From contig NZ_VNHM01000005.1 of assembly GCF_008124625.1 (NCBI RefSeq), positions 1 to 64,000 of the forward strand: 64,000 nt of DNA, read 5' to 3'. Each line of letters starts with the position of its first letter. Within the stretch, counting starts at the first letter, position 1. This stretch comes from Desulfallas thermosapovorans DSM 6562. Lineage in GTDB: Bacteria > Bacillota > Desulfotomaculia > Desulfotomaculales > Desulfallaceae. Positions 18,063-27,304 of this stretch are shown piece by piece. Made by a program: the position numbers and the translations under genes. A model generated the notes under the pieces. That model did not search any database and was not told where the DNA came from. It worked only from the letters and a program-made list of their open reading frames with translations.

Positions 18063-18131
18063 CTATTCTCCGTAATCAAACCCTCTATCACCTGCTCCTA
18101 ATACTGCAACCGTAATATTTGTTACTTTCAT
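18063..18131 (-). pseudogene. 5' remnant of a Gfo/Idh/MocA oxidoreductase gene
   Basis: Reading the minus strand from the ATG at 18131, with GAGG 7 nt upstream, gives 22 codons before a TAG. The peptide MKVTNITVAVLGAGDRGFDYGE is the start of a Rossmann-fold oxidoreductase (VAVLGAGDRG, close to Gfo/Idh/MocA proteins). The dinucleotide-binding loop is reached and the frame then stops; no homologous sequence follows before the cotJ terminators. I read this as the stump of a deleted gene. It could instead be a chance match, since the segment is short. Confidence 0.5.
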
Positions 18132-18330
18132 AATAAGTCCTCTTCCATAGCGATTATTATATTTTTGATTTTAATCCAGTGATATTGGTCAGTCCGTTTT
18201 TATATGAATGTTCTGTCAGTAATTGGCTCTAATTTATTACTATATTTAAATTATAGAATAAATAGTCAAATATAATATATAGTGTTAAAATATATATAAT
18301 TCAATGGATACTAATTCGAGGTAGCGAATC
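18132..18330. other. AT-rich intergenic spacer
   Basis: Very AT-rich sequence between the oxidoreductase stump and the transporter gene. It probably holds the transporter promoter, but no clear -35/-10 pair stands out. Confidence 0.4.
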
Positions 18331-18756
18331 ATGTTTATGTATGTCTTTTCAATTGTGCTTATAGTAACCTCAAATGTTATTTATAATGTATGTCAAAAAT
18401 CCACGCCGGCAAATGCCAATCCGTTTTCAGCGTTGTTTGTTACATACTTGACTGCAACTTTTTTTACCATCTTATTGTTTATATTTAACAAAACTGATAA
18501 GTCATTTTATGAATCCTTTTCCAACTTAAACTGGACAAGTATTGCCCTTGGCGTTTCGATAGTTGGTCTGGAATTTGGATATTTAATGGCGTATAGAGCA
18601 GGTTGGCAAATAAGCCTGGGTTCGTTAGTTGCAAATATAGCTCTTGCCCTGGCCCTTATTCCAATAGGGGTATTTTTTTATAAAGAGGGCTTTGATATTA
18701 ACAAAATCATAGGAGCTGCATTTTGTGTTATTGGACTAATACTTATTAATAAGTAG
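18331..18756 (+). CDS. half-size DMT/EamA-like membrane transporter
   Basis: A 141-residue membrane protein with about four or five hydrophobic helices, half the length of a typical EamA exporter and close to SMR-type proteins. It would work as a homodimer or with a partner, exporting a small metabolite or drug; substrate unknown. The ATG has GAGG about 9 nt upstream. Base composition is clearly more AT-rich than the cotJ and hcp genes, which may reflect recent acquisition. Confidence 0.7.
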   Translation: MFMYVFSIVLIVTSNVIYNVCQKSTPANANPFSALFVTYLTATFFTILLFIFNKTDKSFYESFSNLNWTSIALGVSIVGLEFGYLMAYRAGWQISLGSLVANIALALALIPIGVFFYKEGFDINKIIGAAFCVIGLILINK

Positions 18757-19003
18757 GGCTGTAGATTTGTTACCAAAAGTTGGATTGGTTTTTCGGGATA
18801 CTAAAAGAAAATGGATATCGAAAGCATAGTTTTGTCGGCACAAAAATGTTAAATTTTATTATTTTGATTGAGCTAAGTGCGTTGTATTAAACTTGAATTA
18901 ATATATAATATTGGTTAAAGGCGGTAATAAAGCTTTTAGGTCAATTATATAAAGATGCTGAATAGTCAAGATTGGGAATTATATTGGCAGGAGGTAAAAT
19001 AAA

Positions 19004-19609
19004 ATGATGATAGAGGAGCGTTACAAGAAAAGATATAAGGTTGGCGATACTCCTTGGGATATAGGCAAACCTGATTTTAACCTGATACAAACTGTAACTA
19101 CGGCGGCCATAGGGCCTTGTAAAGCACTGGATATTGGTTGCGGAACTGGCTATAACTCTATATGGCTGGCCCAAAACAACTTTGATGTAGTAGGTGTTGA
19201 CACTTCAGATATTGCAATACAGGTGGCCACAAAGGAAGCATCAAAAGCTAATGTTAAATGTACATTTATTGAAATTGACTTTTTTACTAACAGAATTGAA
19301 GGGATGCCATTTGGTTTTGCTTTCGATCGGGGCTGTTTCCATTCATTTCAATCCGATGAAGAAAGGAAGAAATTTGCGGAAAATGTAGCTAACCATTTAG
19401 ACAAAGATGGACTGTGGTTAAGTCTTATAGGTAATGCTGATGAACGTCGTAATGTCCCTGGTCCACCACAGCGCACTGCCAGAGATATTGTTAATGCAGT
19501 AGAGCCGTATTTTGAAATACTGTCTCTTGTTTCCGGTCAATTTGGATCGAATCACCCAAAACCGCCCAGGGCCTGGGTTTGCTTAATGAGAAAAAGGTTT
19601 ATTGCATAG
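19004..19609 (+). CDS. class I SAM-dependent methyltransferase
   Basis: A 201-residue methyltransferase. Motif I ALDIGCGTGYNSIWLA lies near residue 43, the acidic motif II in VVGVDTSDIAI, and the FDRGCFHSF segment corresponds to the post-motif II region. The N-terminal YKVGDTPWDIGKPDF resembles thiopurine/TehB-like methyltransferases that act on small or thiol compounds. The start has GGAGG about 8 nt upstream. Like its upstream neighbour it is AT-rich. Target molecule unknown. Confidence 0.8.
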   Translation: MMIEERYKKRYKVGDTPWDIGKPDFNLIQTVTTAAIGPCKALDIGCGTGYNSIWLAQNNFDVVGVDTSDIAIQVATKEASKANVKCTFIEIDFFTNRIEGMPFGFAFDRGCFHSFQSDEERKKFAENVANHLDKDGLWLSLIGNADERRNVPGPPQRTARDIVNAVEPYFEILSLVSGQFGSNHPKPPRAWVCLMRKRFIA

Positions 19610-19614
19610 ATCCG

Positions 19615-19741
19615 ACCGGCAACGGTTGTTGCCGGTTGGGTATAACACGTGTTTTCAAATTTGCAGATTTGTTTACTAAAAATAAATGTTGCCGTGACAC
19701 AAAATACCCCCCCACGTATACTCAAATACACGTGGGGGGTA
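19615..19741. terminator. hairpins between the methyltransferase and the tRNA genes
   Basis: ACCGGCAAC/GTTGCCGGT at 19615-19636 lies just after the methyltransferase stop but lacks a T run. A stronger repeat, TACCCCCCCACGT/ACGTGGGGGGTA at 19705-19741, can serve both directions and closes the minus-strand tRNA transcript. Confidence 0.6.
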
Positions 19742-19839
19742 TATGGTACTAGCTGATATTAGTTGCCTGGGTTTCAATTAGGGTGCCCTAATAAAAATAC
19801 AATAAATAAGGTGTCCTGAACAAATTATAAAAAATAAAA

Positions 19840-19914
19840 TGGAGCGGAAGACGGGATTCGAACCCGCGACCCTCGCCTTGGCAAGGCGATGCTCTACCAC
19901 TGAGCTACTTCCGC
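19840..19914 (-). tRNA. tRNA-Gly (GCC)
   Basis: Minus-strand cloverleaf with acceptor GCGGAAG/CTTCCGC, discriminator T and encoded CCA (complement at 19840-19842). The anticodon stem TCGCC/GGCGA holds loop TTGCCAA, so the anticodon is GCC. It follows tRNA-Asp in the same transcript. Confidence 0.95.
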
Positions 19915-19937
19915 ATGTTAACTATTTATTAATTTAT

Positions 19938-20014
19938 TGGCGGAGCTGACGGGAATCGAACCCGCGATCTTCGGCGTGACAGGCCGACATGTTAGACCGC
20001 TACACCACAGCTCC
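19938..20014 (-). tRNA. tRNA-Asp (GTC)
   Basis: Minus-strand cloverleaf beginning GGAGCTG at 20014, pairing CAGCTCC, discriminator G and encoded CCA (complement at 19938-19940). The anticodon stem TCGGC/GCCGA holds loop CTGTCAC, anticodon GTC. Confidence 0.95.
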
Positions 20015-20210
20015 GCAATCGTTATTTAAGATACACCGCATCAGCGACAATTGACATTATACCTGCTTGTCTGTAATTTGTCAAGATTTCTTGAAAAAAT
20101 TTTAACAAACAATTGGTATATTTATTAATATTGAAATTAGTATATAATTTGTAGGTGAGGTGGCATTCCAATAGTATTTCCTTAATATTACAAGTTTTGA
20201 GAAAGGATTG

Positions 20211-20252
20211 AAAAACCTGCTGCCCCAATGTATTTAAAGGGGAACAGGTTTT
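20211..20252 (-). terminator. terminator of cadA
   Basis: Minus-strand AAAACCTGTTCCCC pairs with GGGGCAGCAGGTTTTT and ends in a T run, 20 bp past the cadA stop. Confidence 0.8.
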
Positions 20253-20271
20253 CCTAGTTTATACTGTTTTT

Positions 20272-22533
20272 TTACACCGCCATCTTATCTTCTCGCACTC
20301 GCATCAGACGCATGCCATTGGCAATTACGAGCATGGCTGCGCCGGTATCGGCGAAAACCGCCATCCACAGGTTGGTAAAACCCAAGAATGTGCCCGCTAT
20401 AAACAATGCTTTCACCATCAGGGCAAAGGTGATATTCTGCTTAATTATCCCCAGGGTCCGGCGACCCAGTTTGATGGTGTAAGACAGATTGCTTAGATCA
20501 TCTGCCATAAGGGCGATATCCGCCGTTTCCAGCGCAGTGTCGGTGCCCACACCACCCATGGCAATGCCAATATCGGCAGCGGCCAGTGCCGGGGTGTCGT
20601 TAACCCCGTCTCCCACCATAGCCACCCTGCCGTAACGAGACTGAAGTTCCTTGATGGTGGATAGTTTCTCCTGGGGCAGCAATTCCGCCTTGTACTCTAA
20701 TCCACCCAGGTATTCAGCAATGGCGCTGGCGGTAGCAGTATTATCTCCGGTAAGCATGACCAGTTTTTTAATTCCGGTTGAACGTAAACCCTGCAGCGCA
20801 ATCATGCTATCAGGGCGGACCCGGTCGGCAACAGCAATAATACCTATCAGTTGATCGGCAGTGCCCACCAGCATGGCTGTTTTACCCTGTCTTTGCAATG
20901 TGGCCAGTCGTTCCTGCACACCGGTTAAATCGGTTCCCAAAGACATGAATAATCTCGTATTACCAATATAATATTTTGTTCCATTAATCAAGGCTATGGC
21001 CCCCTGACCGGGAATAGATTGAAACTGTTCGCTTTGGTAGGCCTTTATTCTCTCTCTTTTAGCATAGCCAAGAATGGCTCGTGCTACGGGATGTTGGGAA
21101 CGGTGTTCCACTGCTACGGCTATACCCAGCAAAAACTGTTTCTGATGGCCTGGCAATGCGATTACATCGGTAACCTCGGGGCAGCCCTTGGTAAGGGTAC
21201 CTGTTTTATCAAAGGCCACGGCCTTTAAACCCCCCGCTCCTTCCAGATAAGCACCACCCTTAATTAGTACTCCCCGCCGTGCAGCGCTGCCGATGGCCGA
21301 TATAATGGCCACCGGGGTGGATATTACCAGAGCGCAGGGGCAAGCGATCACAAGCATAATCAGTGCCCTTTCCAGCCACGGCAAGAAAGGCTGCCCCAGG
21401 AAAAGGGTGGGAATGGTAGCAATGGCCACCGCTGTAGCGATTACGGAAGGTGTGTAATATTTGGCGAATATATCCACAAATTGTTGAGAAGGGGCGCGTT
21501 GGGCCTGGGCTTCCTCCACCAGGTCGATTATCTTAGCCAGGGTAGTATCCTGTATCTTTTTGGTAACCTGTATTTCCAGTGTTCCCTCTTGATTAATGGT
21601 ACCGGCATAAACATCCGCTCCGGGGGCCTTTTCCACAGGTAGCGATTCTCCGGTAATGGGAGCCTGGTTAACCTGGGAATTGCCCTTGATAACAGTCCCA
21701 TCCATCGCAATGCGTTCCCCGGGCTTGACAATAATAATATCGCCCACAGCGATTTGTTCCACGGACAGCATGATTTCTCTTCCGTTACGCAAAACAAGCG
21801 CCTCCCGGGGAGAAAGTTTCATCAAATCACGTATGGATGACCGTGTTTTAGCCATGCTGTACGCCTGCAAAGTATTACCCAGGGAAAAGAGGAATACCAC
21901 TGTAGCACCCTCAAACCACTCTCCTATAGCAACTGCCCCTATAACAGCCACACTCATCAGCACGTTCATGTCCATGCTTAACGCTTTGATAGAGTAAAAG
22001 GCGTTTTTAATTACAAAGTATCCGCCCGACAACATTGCTGCCAACAGTAACCCCGCGATCAGGCGGTCCGCCAGGTTAAATAGCGAGGCCGCCATTCCCC
22101 CGGCTAAAAACAAGCCGGATAACAATGTCAATAATAGTTTGGGATCATACCGGAGTTGTTGGTTAGTGGCCATTACTGCGTCATCAACAACGGGCTCCGC
22201 TGTGTAACCTGCCTCCTTGATGGCACGTATTATTTTCGGCACACTGGCGGTGTGGCGCACGTTTATTTTGGAAGCACCAAAATTAATCTCGGCCTCCTCT
22301 ACCCCTGGCAAACCGGCAACTCTTTTTTCCAGTTTAGCGGCACAGTCGGCACAGTCCAAACCATAAAGAACAAAGACAGTCTTTTGTACATCATTTATAT
22401 TTGACTTTGGATCATGTTTTGGCATATCATCCGGCTTGATCACTTTCATTGCTTGCTGCAATCCTTCCGGTGTCAGTTCTTCCATGATAGAGTCTTTTAT
22501 ACAACTGCAATTATGTCCGGGACATTGTGTCAT
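20272..22533 (-). CDS. cadA: Cd2+/Zn2+-exporting P1B-type ATPase
   Basis: A 753-residue inner-membrane heavy-metal efflux pump. In order: a Cys/His-rich N-terminus (CPGHNCSC), one HMA domain with GLDCADC (about residues 50-110), eight membrane helices, actuator motif TGES, the CPC transport site in IACPCALVISTP, phosphorylation motif DKTGTLTKG, TGDN and GDGVNDTPALAAADIGIAMG. The MDMNVLM segment and CPC site fit the Zn/Cd/Pb subgroup rather than copper pumps. The ATG has GGAGG 8 nt upstream. It follows the CadC-like repressor gene by 68 bp and is probably co-transcribed and metal-induced. Confidence 0.93.
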   Translation of the reverse strand: MTQCPGHNCSCIKDSIMEELTPEGLQQAMKVIKPDDMPKHDPKSNINDVQKTVFVLYGLDCADCAAKLEKRVAGLPGVEEAEINFGASKINVRHTASVPKIIRAIKEAGYTAEPVVDDAVMATNQQLRYDPKLLLTLLSGLFLAGGMAASLFNLADRLIAGLLLAAMLSGGYFVIKNAFYSIKALSMDMNVLMSVAVIGAVAIGEWFEGATVVFLFSLGNTLQAYSMAKTRSSIRDLMKLSPREALVLRNGREIMLSVEQIAVGDIIIVKPGERIAMDGTVIKGNSQVNQAPITGESLPVEKAPGADVYAGTINQEGTLEIQVTKKIQDTTLAKIIDLVEEAQAQRAPSQQFVDIFAKYYTPSVIATAVAIATIPTLFLGQPFLPWLERALIMLVIACPCALVISTPVAIISAIGSAARRGVLIKGGAYLEGAGGLKAVAFDKTGTLTKGCPEVTDVIALPGHQKQFLLGIAVAVEHRSQHPVARAILGYAKRERIKAYQSEQFQSIPGQGAIALINGTKYYIGNTRLFMSLGTDLTGVQERLATLQRQGKTAMLVGTADQLIGIIAVADRVRPDSMIALQGLRSTGIKKLVMLTGDNTATASAIAEYLGGLEYKAELLPQEKLSTIKELQSRYGRVAMVGDGVNDTPALAAADIGIAMGGVGTDTALETADIALMADDLSNLSYTIKLGRRTLGIIKQNITFALMVKALFIAGTFLGFTNLWMAVFADTGAAMLVIANGMRLMRVREDKMAV

Positions 22534-22601
22534 ATCTTAAACCTCCAGTTGCGTTAAAGGTATTTTATGTCATCTTGGCTGCATTTATTGGTATTGTGCT
22601 T

Positions 22602-22964
22602 TTACGCCGGGTAGTGATTGTGGTGTTTTAGCGCTACGTCGATAATAGTTTTCACGCATGAATCAGTTAAGTAATAAAACATCATTTTGCCCTGTTTTCT
22701 GCTCCTGGCCAGACCCATATTTTTGAGCAGCCGTAAGTGGTGGGAAGCAGCAGCTACACTGGAATCAATTATCTGGGCGATATCACAAACGCATAGTTCT
22801 TCCCGGGCTAAAGCATAGACTATTTTTATCCTGGTTTCATCAGCCAGCGCTTTAAATATTTGACTTAGCCCCTCAATGTTTGAAACTTCCTGCTTCATGC
22901 GGTGCACTTTTTCCTCGTCGTAACAAAATATGTCGCAAACCTGGTTTTGTTCTCCTTTGCCCAT
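22602..22964 (-). CDS. cadC: CadC/ArsR-family metal-responsive repressor
   Basis: A 120-residue winged-helix repressor that releases DNA on binding Cd, Pb or Zn. The N-terminal VCDIFCYDEEKVHRM and the ELCVCDIA motif in the alpha-4 region match the four-thiolate sensor site of staphylococcal CadC. The recognition helix is SSVAAASHHLRLLKNMGL, and the C-terminal VALKHHNHYPA supplies candidate alpha-5 ligands. ATG at 22964 is preferred over a GTG at 22976, because GAGGTGAT lies 7 nt before it. It is the first gene of a cadC-cadA operon. Confidence 0.9.
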   Translation of the reverse strand: MGKGEQNQVCDIFCYDEEKVHRMKQEVSNIEGLSQIFKALADETRIKIVYALAREELCVCDIAQIIDSSVAAASHHLRLLKNMGLARSRKQGKMMFYYLTDSCVKTIIDVALKHHNHYPA

Positions 22965-22993
22965 AATGTTTATCACCTCTGAAAATATAACTC

Positions 22994-23013
22994 ATTAAAA
23001 TAATTGTTTTAAT
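22994..23013 (-). promoter_or_regulatory. candidate CadC operator
   Basis: An AT-rich inverted repeat, ATTAAAA-TAATTG-TTTTAAT, lies 30 bp before the cadC start. Size and position suit autorepression by an ArsR-family dimer, but the sequence is not identical to known cad operators. Confidence 0.4.
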
Positions 23014-23249
23014 ATTATAATAAAGTAGCCGGTTGGGTTTGTAAAGGCAAAAATACAGCTACCGCTTGCCCAATTTAATAGAAAGAAGCACATTGTCAAA
23101 TATATAGTATACTAAGGATAAGAATTATTTAACAACGCCAAACCCTAAACCTGGCTAGCCGGTCAAGATTGTTATAAAGACTTGCCCTTAATATGGTTTG
23201 AACCGAGGTTGACAAAGATATTAAGAAGAAAATAAGGAAGGATTATAAG

Positions 23250-23732
23250 ATGGCTAAAAATAAAGTTTCCATGACACCCGCTATGCGCTTACTGCTTAAG
23301 GAAAAGGTAGAGTTCGAGGATTTCACTTATGCCTATGAAGACAAGGGCGGGACAGCCGTTTCTTCCCGAGAGTTAGGTGTTGATGAACATTACATAATTA
23401 AAACACTGGTTATGGAAGATGAGCATAAAAAACCACTGATTGTTTTAATGCACGGAGACCGGCAGGTTTCCACAAAAAAACTGGCCCGGCTGATTGGTGT
23501 TAAAAGTATATCACCCTGCTCGCCTGAAACAGCCAACAAACACACGGGGTACCTGGTAGGAGGGACTTCCCCGTTTGCCACTCGCCGGGCCATGCCTGTG
23601 TATATGGAACAAACCATTGCGGAACTGTCCAGGATTTATATCAACGGAGGGAAACGTGGTTATGTGGTTAGCCTTGATCCCCGGGAAGTAATGCGCATTT
23701 TAAAGCCAACCCTTGTGCAAGTAGGTATATAG
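23250..23732 (+). CDS. ybaK: Cys-tRNA(Pro)/Cys-tRNA(Cys) deacylase (YbaK/EbsC)
   Basis: A 160-residue editing enzyme that removes cysteine mischarged on tRNA-Pro. The YbaK fold is recognised by the IIKTLVMED strand, the conserved lysine in STKKLARLIG, and GYLVGGTSPFATRRAMPVYME, which includes the family GGxSPxG-like loop. The ATG has AAGGA about 9 nt upstream. It is a single gene convergent with the histidine kinase gene, 3 bp apart. Confidence 0.88.
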   Translation: MAKNKVSMTPAMRLLLKEKVEFEDFTYAYEDKGGTAVSSRELGVDEHYIIKTLVMEDEHKKPLIVLMHGDRQVSTKKLARLIGVKSISPCSPETANKHTGYLVGGTSPFATRRAMPVYMEQTIAELSRIYINGGKRGYVVSLDPREVMRILKPTLVQVGI

Positions 23733-23735
23733 GCT

Positions 23736-25274
23736 TTAATCACCAGGATGGGAAGACCGTTCATCCTTTTCGCCAAAATAAAGGGGCAGCAGCACAGTAA
23801 AAACACTACCTCCTTCCGGTCTGTTGGCGGCACTGATATGACCACCGTGCCAGTCAACGATCCAGCGGGCAATGGATAATCCCAACCCGGAACCTTCCTG
23901 TCCCCGGGTGCTTTCCCCGCGGAAAAAACGGTCGAAAATGCGGTTCTCTTCACCCGGTGCAAGGCCCGGTCCCTGGTCTGTAACAGCTATCTCCACCCAA
24001 CCTTGTTGGATGTTGGAGGTAGCGAACTGTTCCGGGTGCCGCCGGGTGTGGTCGGAGTACCCGGACTTGATCCCGCTACCTAGTACTACCGGACCCTGCG
24101 GCAGTAAATTAACCGTTAGCCCCACTGTACTGCCGGGAGGCGAATATTTGAAGGCATTATCAAGTAAAATAAACATTAATTGACTGAAGTGGTCGCGGTT
24201 TGCCAATAGCCATGCTCCGGACGGGTATTGTTCTTCAAATACAAACTCTCTGTCACCGGCCAAAAAACGGGCTTTCCTAACCACTCCCTGCAGCAGTTCC
24301 ATCAGACCGGCCGGTTCTTTTTCCGGCATAAAACCTGCATCGGCCCGGGCCAGTATCAACAGATCTTCCACCAGCCGGCTCAAGCGGCGGGCTTCATCGG
24401 TAATATCATTTAATGCTTCCGATACCAGGACCGGATCGGCATCCTGCATCTTGAGCAGCAGCTCGGCATTGCCACGGATAGTGGTCAGCGGAGTGCGCAG
24501 TTCGTGAGAGGCGTCCGAGACAAACCGGCGCTGCAGATCATAACTTTGTTGCAGGCGGTGGTACATGCTTTCCAATCGTTCAAACATGGCGTTCAGTGTC
24601 GCCACTAGACGACCCAGTTCGTCCGCCGGGCCGGCGTACTCGATGCGCCTGCCCAAGTCACTGTTACTCTCTATGGAAGCGGCAATGCCAGTAATTTTAT
24701 CCAGTGGCCTTAAGGCTGTTCGAGCCAACAACCACCCCAGTAGTGCAGCCAGCAATATTGATGCCGTACCAACCAGAGCAATAAAAAAGCGCAACTGGTT
24801 CAGCAGTGCGTGTACTGTGGAAAGCGCTCTTCCAACCTGCAACAGTCCCACTAACTGCCCATCAATTACCAGCGGCACATTATACACTCGTATTTGCTGA
24901 CCACCGGCCTGTACTGTTTCATAAAAACCCTCTCCCTGCAATGCGTTTTGCAGCGTATATTCACCCAGGGGCAGGTATTGTCCCCCCAGATTACCGGAGC
25001 GGGATACCACTCGCCCCCGGGTATCCACTATTTGCAGATAGGTATCAGGCGCTGCAAAAACATCTACATCGGGCAGCACCACTTCACGCAGTGAAAAGGG
25101 ATTACCGGTAACTCTAATTGATTTGACAAGGGAAGCAGCTTTGGCGAAAATGCTCTCATCCACTTCTTTATATAAAGTATGTGAAGTGGCTAAAAGTAGT
25201 ACCGTGGTTAATATGAAAAGGGCCAGCCCGAGAACCCCGGTATACAGTAGAGTGAGCTTGGTACGCAAATGCAT
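23736..25274 (-). CDS. membrane sensor histidine kinase (OmpR-partner class)
   Basis: A 512-residue kinase with an N-terminal helix (LLYTGVLGLALFILTTVLLLA), an extracytoplasmic sensor of about 130 residues, a second helix (FIALVGTASILLAALLGWLLA), a HAMP linker, the phospho-acceptor H-box SDASHELRTPLTTIRGN, and an ATPase domain with DNAFKYSPPGS, DQGPGL and GSGLGLSIARWIV. It would phosphorylate the response regulator encoded 6 bp upstream. The htrA gene in the same operon suggests that it senses envelope or protein-folding stress, by analogy with CssS; this is inference. Confidence 0.9.
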   Translation of the reverse strand: MHLRTKLTLLYTGVLGLALFILTTVLLLATSHTLYKEVDESIFAKAASLVKSIRVTGNPFSLREVVLPDVDVFAAPDTYLQIVDTRGRVVSRSGNLGGQYLPLGEYTLQNALQGEGFYETVQAGGQQIRVYNVPLVIDGQLVGLLQVGRALSTVHALLNQLRFFIALVGTASILLAALLGWLLARTALRPLDKITGIAASIESNSDLGRRIEYAGPADELGRLVATLNAMFERLESMYHRLQQSYDLQRRFVSDASHELRTPLTTIRGNAELLLKMQDADPVLVSEALNDITDEARRLSRLVEDLLILARADAGFMPEKEPAGLMELLQGVVRKARFLAGDREFVFEEQYPSGAWLLANRDHFSQLMFILLDNAFKYSPPGSTVGLTVNLLPQGPVVLGSGIKSGYSDHTRRHPEQFATSNIQQGWVEIAVTDQGPGLAPGEENRIFDRFFRGESTRGQEGSGLGLSIARWIVDWHGGHISAANRPEGGSVFTVLLPLYFGEKDERSSHPGD

Positions 25275-25280
25275 CTGTAA

Positions 25281-25958
25281 TCACTGCTCCCTTAAAGTAT
25301 AACCCACACCCCGCACGGTATGAAGCAACTTGGGTGCTTGCGGTTGCTCCAGTTTTTGACGCAGGTTACCAATATAGACCTCCAACACATTGGATTCGCC
25401 GGAAAAATCATATCCCCAGATCTGTTCCATGATCTGGTCCCGTGTTAGTACCTGGCGGGGATGTTGCATAAAAAGTTTAAGTAGCTCAAACTCCCTGGTG
25501 GTCAGGGAAATCACCGTGTCACCCCGCCGGGCTTCCCTTTTCTCCAAATCCAAAGTTAAATCGGCAAAGCTAAGCACAAGCTCATTACCATGGCCTAGCC
25601 GGCGTACCCTGCGAAACAATGCCCGGACCCGGGCCAGCAACTCTTCCAATGCAAAGGGTTTCACCAGGTAATCATCGGCACCCACGTCCAACCCCCTCAC
25701 ACGGTCCGCCACTTCGTCCCGGGCGGTAAGCATTAAAATTGGCACATCGCTTTGCATCCGCAGTTTTCTGCATACCTCCCAGCCATCCAACCTGGGCATC
25801 ATAATGTCCAGTATAACCAGGTCGGGTTTATATTGCTCGGCTTTATGCAGTCCTTCCTCGCCGTTATATGCAATAAATGTTTCATGTCCTTCAAAGGTAA
25901 GTACCCTTTGCATCATGCTGGTAATTTTTTTGTCATCATCTATAACCAGTATTTTCAA
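25281..25958 (-). CDS. OmpR/PhoB-family response regulator
   Basis: A 225-residue DNA-binding regulator. The receiver domain has the acidic pair VIDDDKK, phospho-acceptor aspartate in LVILDIMMPRLDGW, switch threonine in MLTARDE and lysine in LVKPFALEE. The C-terminal winged helix contains LTTREFELLKLFMQHPRQVLTR and ends VRGVGYTLRE. A TTG start at 25958 has AGGAG 8 nt upstream; the GTG at 25967 overlaps that site and is less likely. It sits between htrA and its partner kinase. Confidence 0.9.
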   Translation of the reverse strand: MKILVIDDDKKITSMMQRVLTFEGHETFIAYNGEEGLHKAEQYKPDLVILDIMMPRLDGWEVCRKLRMQSDVPILMLTARDEVADRVRGLDVGADDYLVKPFALEELLARVRALFRRVRRLGHGNELVLSFADLTLDLEKREARRGDTVISLTTREFELLKLFMQHPRQVLTRDQIMEQIWGYDFSGESNVLEVYIGNLRQKLEQPQAPKLLHTVRGVGYTLREQ

Positions 25959-25979
25959 AACACCCACTCCTGTGCCATT

Positions 25980-27128
25980 TTACTTTTCCGCCAGGGTAAC
26001 GGTAATGTTATGCCGGGAACCGTTTCTTTCCACAAGCAAAGTAACTTTATCTCCCACTTTGCATTTTTCAATAAATTTGGTTATGTCAGCAGCGTCAGTA
26101 ATTTTTTGCTGGTTTATAGCTAAAACAACATCACCTTGTTTAAGTCCAGCTTTATCAGCCGGGGATCCGGCCACCACCCCGGACAGCAAGGCGCCCTGGG
26201 TGCTTTGCAATCCTAACCGTTCCGCCAGTTCAGCGTTTAAAGTCTGGATATACACCCCCATCCAGGGGCGGGAAACCTTACCATTTTCAATTAATGTGTT
26301 CAGCACTGATTTTACTGTATTGGCCGGGATGGCAAAACCAATCCCCTGGGCACTGGCGTTTACCGCAGTGTTAATGCCTATTACCTTTCCTTCCAGATTT
26401 AAAAGTGGCCCTCCGCTGTTGCCCGGGTTGATGGAGGCGTCGGTTTGCAGCAGATTTTTGTACTGCCTGCCCTCTACCTGCACTGGCCTGCCTTTGGCGC
26501 TGATGACACCTGCGGTAACGGTGTGATCTAGCCCGTATGGATTACCGATGGCGATAACCCATTCGCCTACCCGGGTATTGTCATCGTTACCCAGTTCCAA
26601 ATAAGGAAGTTTACTATTCGCATTTATTTTGAGCACTGCCAAATCAAGTTGGGCATCTTCACCGACCAATTTCGCTGTTAGCGGTTTATCCCGACCGGAG
26701 AGATAAACGTTAATTTCAGTAGCCCCGCTGACCACATGCTCATTGGTTAGTATATAACCATCGTTACTGATAATAAAACCTGAGCCCATTCCCTGGCGAA
26801 CATCCGGTTCCATTCTGTAAGGCCCTGGTGTGCCAAAAAATTCACGGAAGAAAGGATCGTTAAAAAAAGGATCAATCCTGGTATTGCTTTTTCTTACGGT
26901 TTCAATTTTTACTACCGCCGGGCTGGTTTTAGCCACTGTGTTTGCTATTATGTTTGTGCCCACCGGTGCCGCGGTGTTTATAGAATTTGTCGTGCCCGTA
27001 GCGGCCAGTGCAGAATTAAAACTATCCCTGGGTAAAGAAAAAAATAATCCTCCCAGCAGGGCAACCTCTAACACCAGAGCTGACAGAATGCCGATAACAG
27101 TAATCCGCAAAGATTTTTCTTTGATCAT
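25980..27128 (-). CDS. htrA: HtrA-type membrane-anchored serine protease with PDZ domain
   Basis: A 382-residue envelope quality-control protease. One N-terminal membrane helix (IGILSALVLEVALLGGLFF) anchors a trypsin-like domain with the catalytic triad in LTNEHVV (His), DLAVLKI (Asp) and INPGNSGGPL (Ser), followed by a single PDZ domain (about residues 285-380). It degrades or refolds damaged exported proteins. The ATG has GAGGGGG upstream. It is the first gene of an htrA-regulator-kinase operon, which suggests that the two-component system regulates its own protease. Confidence 0.92.
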   Translation of the reverse strand: MIKEKSLRITVIGILSALVLEVALLGGLFFSLPRDSFNSALAATGTTNSINTAAPVGTNIIANTVAKTSPAVVKIETVRKSNTRIDPFFNDPFFREFFGTPGPYRMEPDVRQGMGSGFIISNDGYILTNEHVVSGATEINVYLSGRDKPLTAKLVGEDAQLDLAVLKINANSKLPYLELGNDDNTRVGEWVIAIGNPYGLDHTVTAGVISAKGRPVQVEGRQYKNLLQTDASINPGNSGGPLLNLEGKVIGINTAVNASAQGIGFAIPANTVKSVLNTLIENGKVSRPWMGVYIQTLNAELAERLGLQSTQGALLSGVVAGSPADKAGLKQGDVVLAINQQKITDAADITKFIEKCKVGDKVTLLVERNGSRHNITVTLAEK

Positions 27129-27304
27129 GATTTTCGCCCCCTCAAGTTGTTTTTGCTATTTTAATAATGACAGCCCTATATTAAATACACCTGAAGGGAA
27201 GATTAAAAATTTTTAATTTAAACATAGTTGCTACTTTATAAAAGCACCATAGCCATTGGACAATATCCTTTTCTATTGTATCAGTGAACCTTTATTTTAT
27301 CTAC

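Noticed and set aside
20022-20228. A 68-codon frame between tRNA-Asp and cadA
   Set aside because: It overlaps the cadA terminator region, is low-complexity and has no family resemblance.
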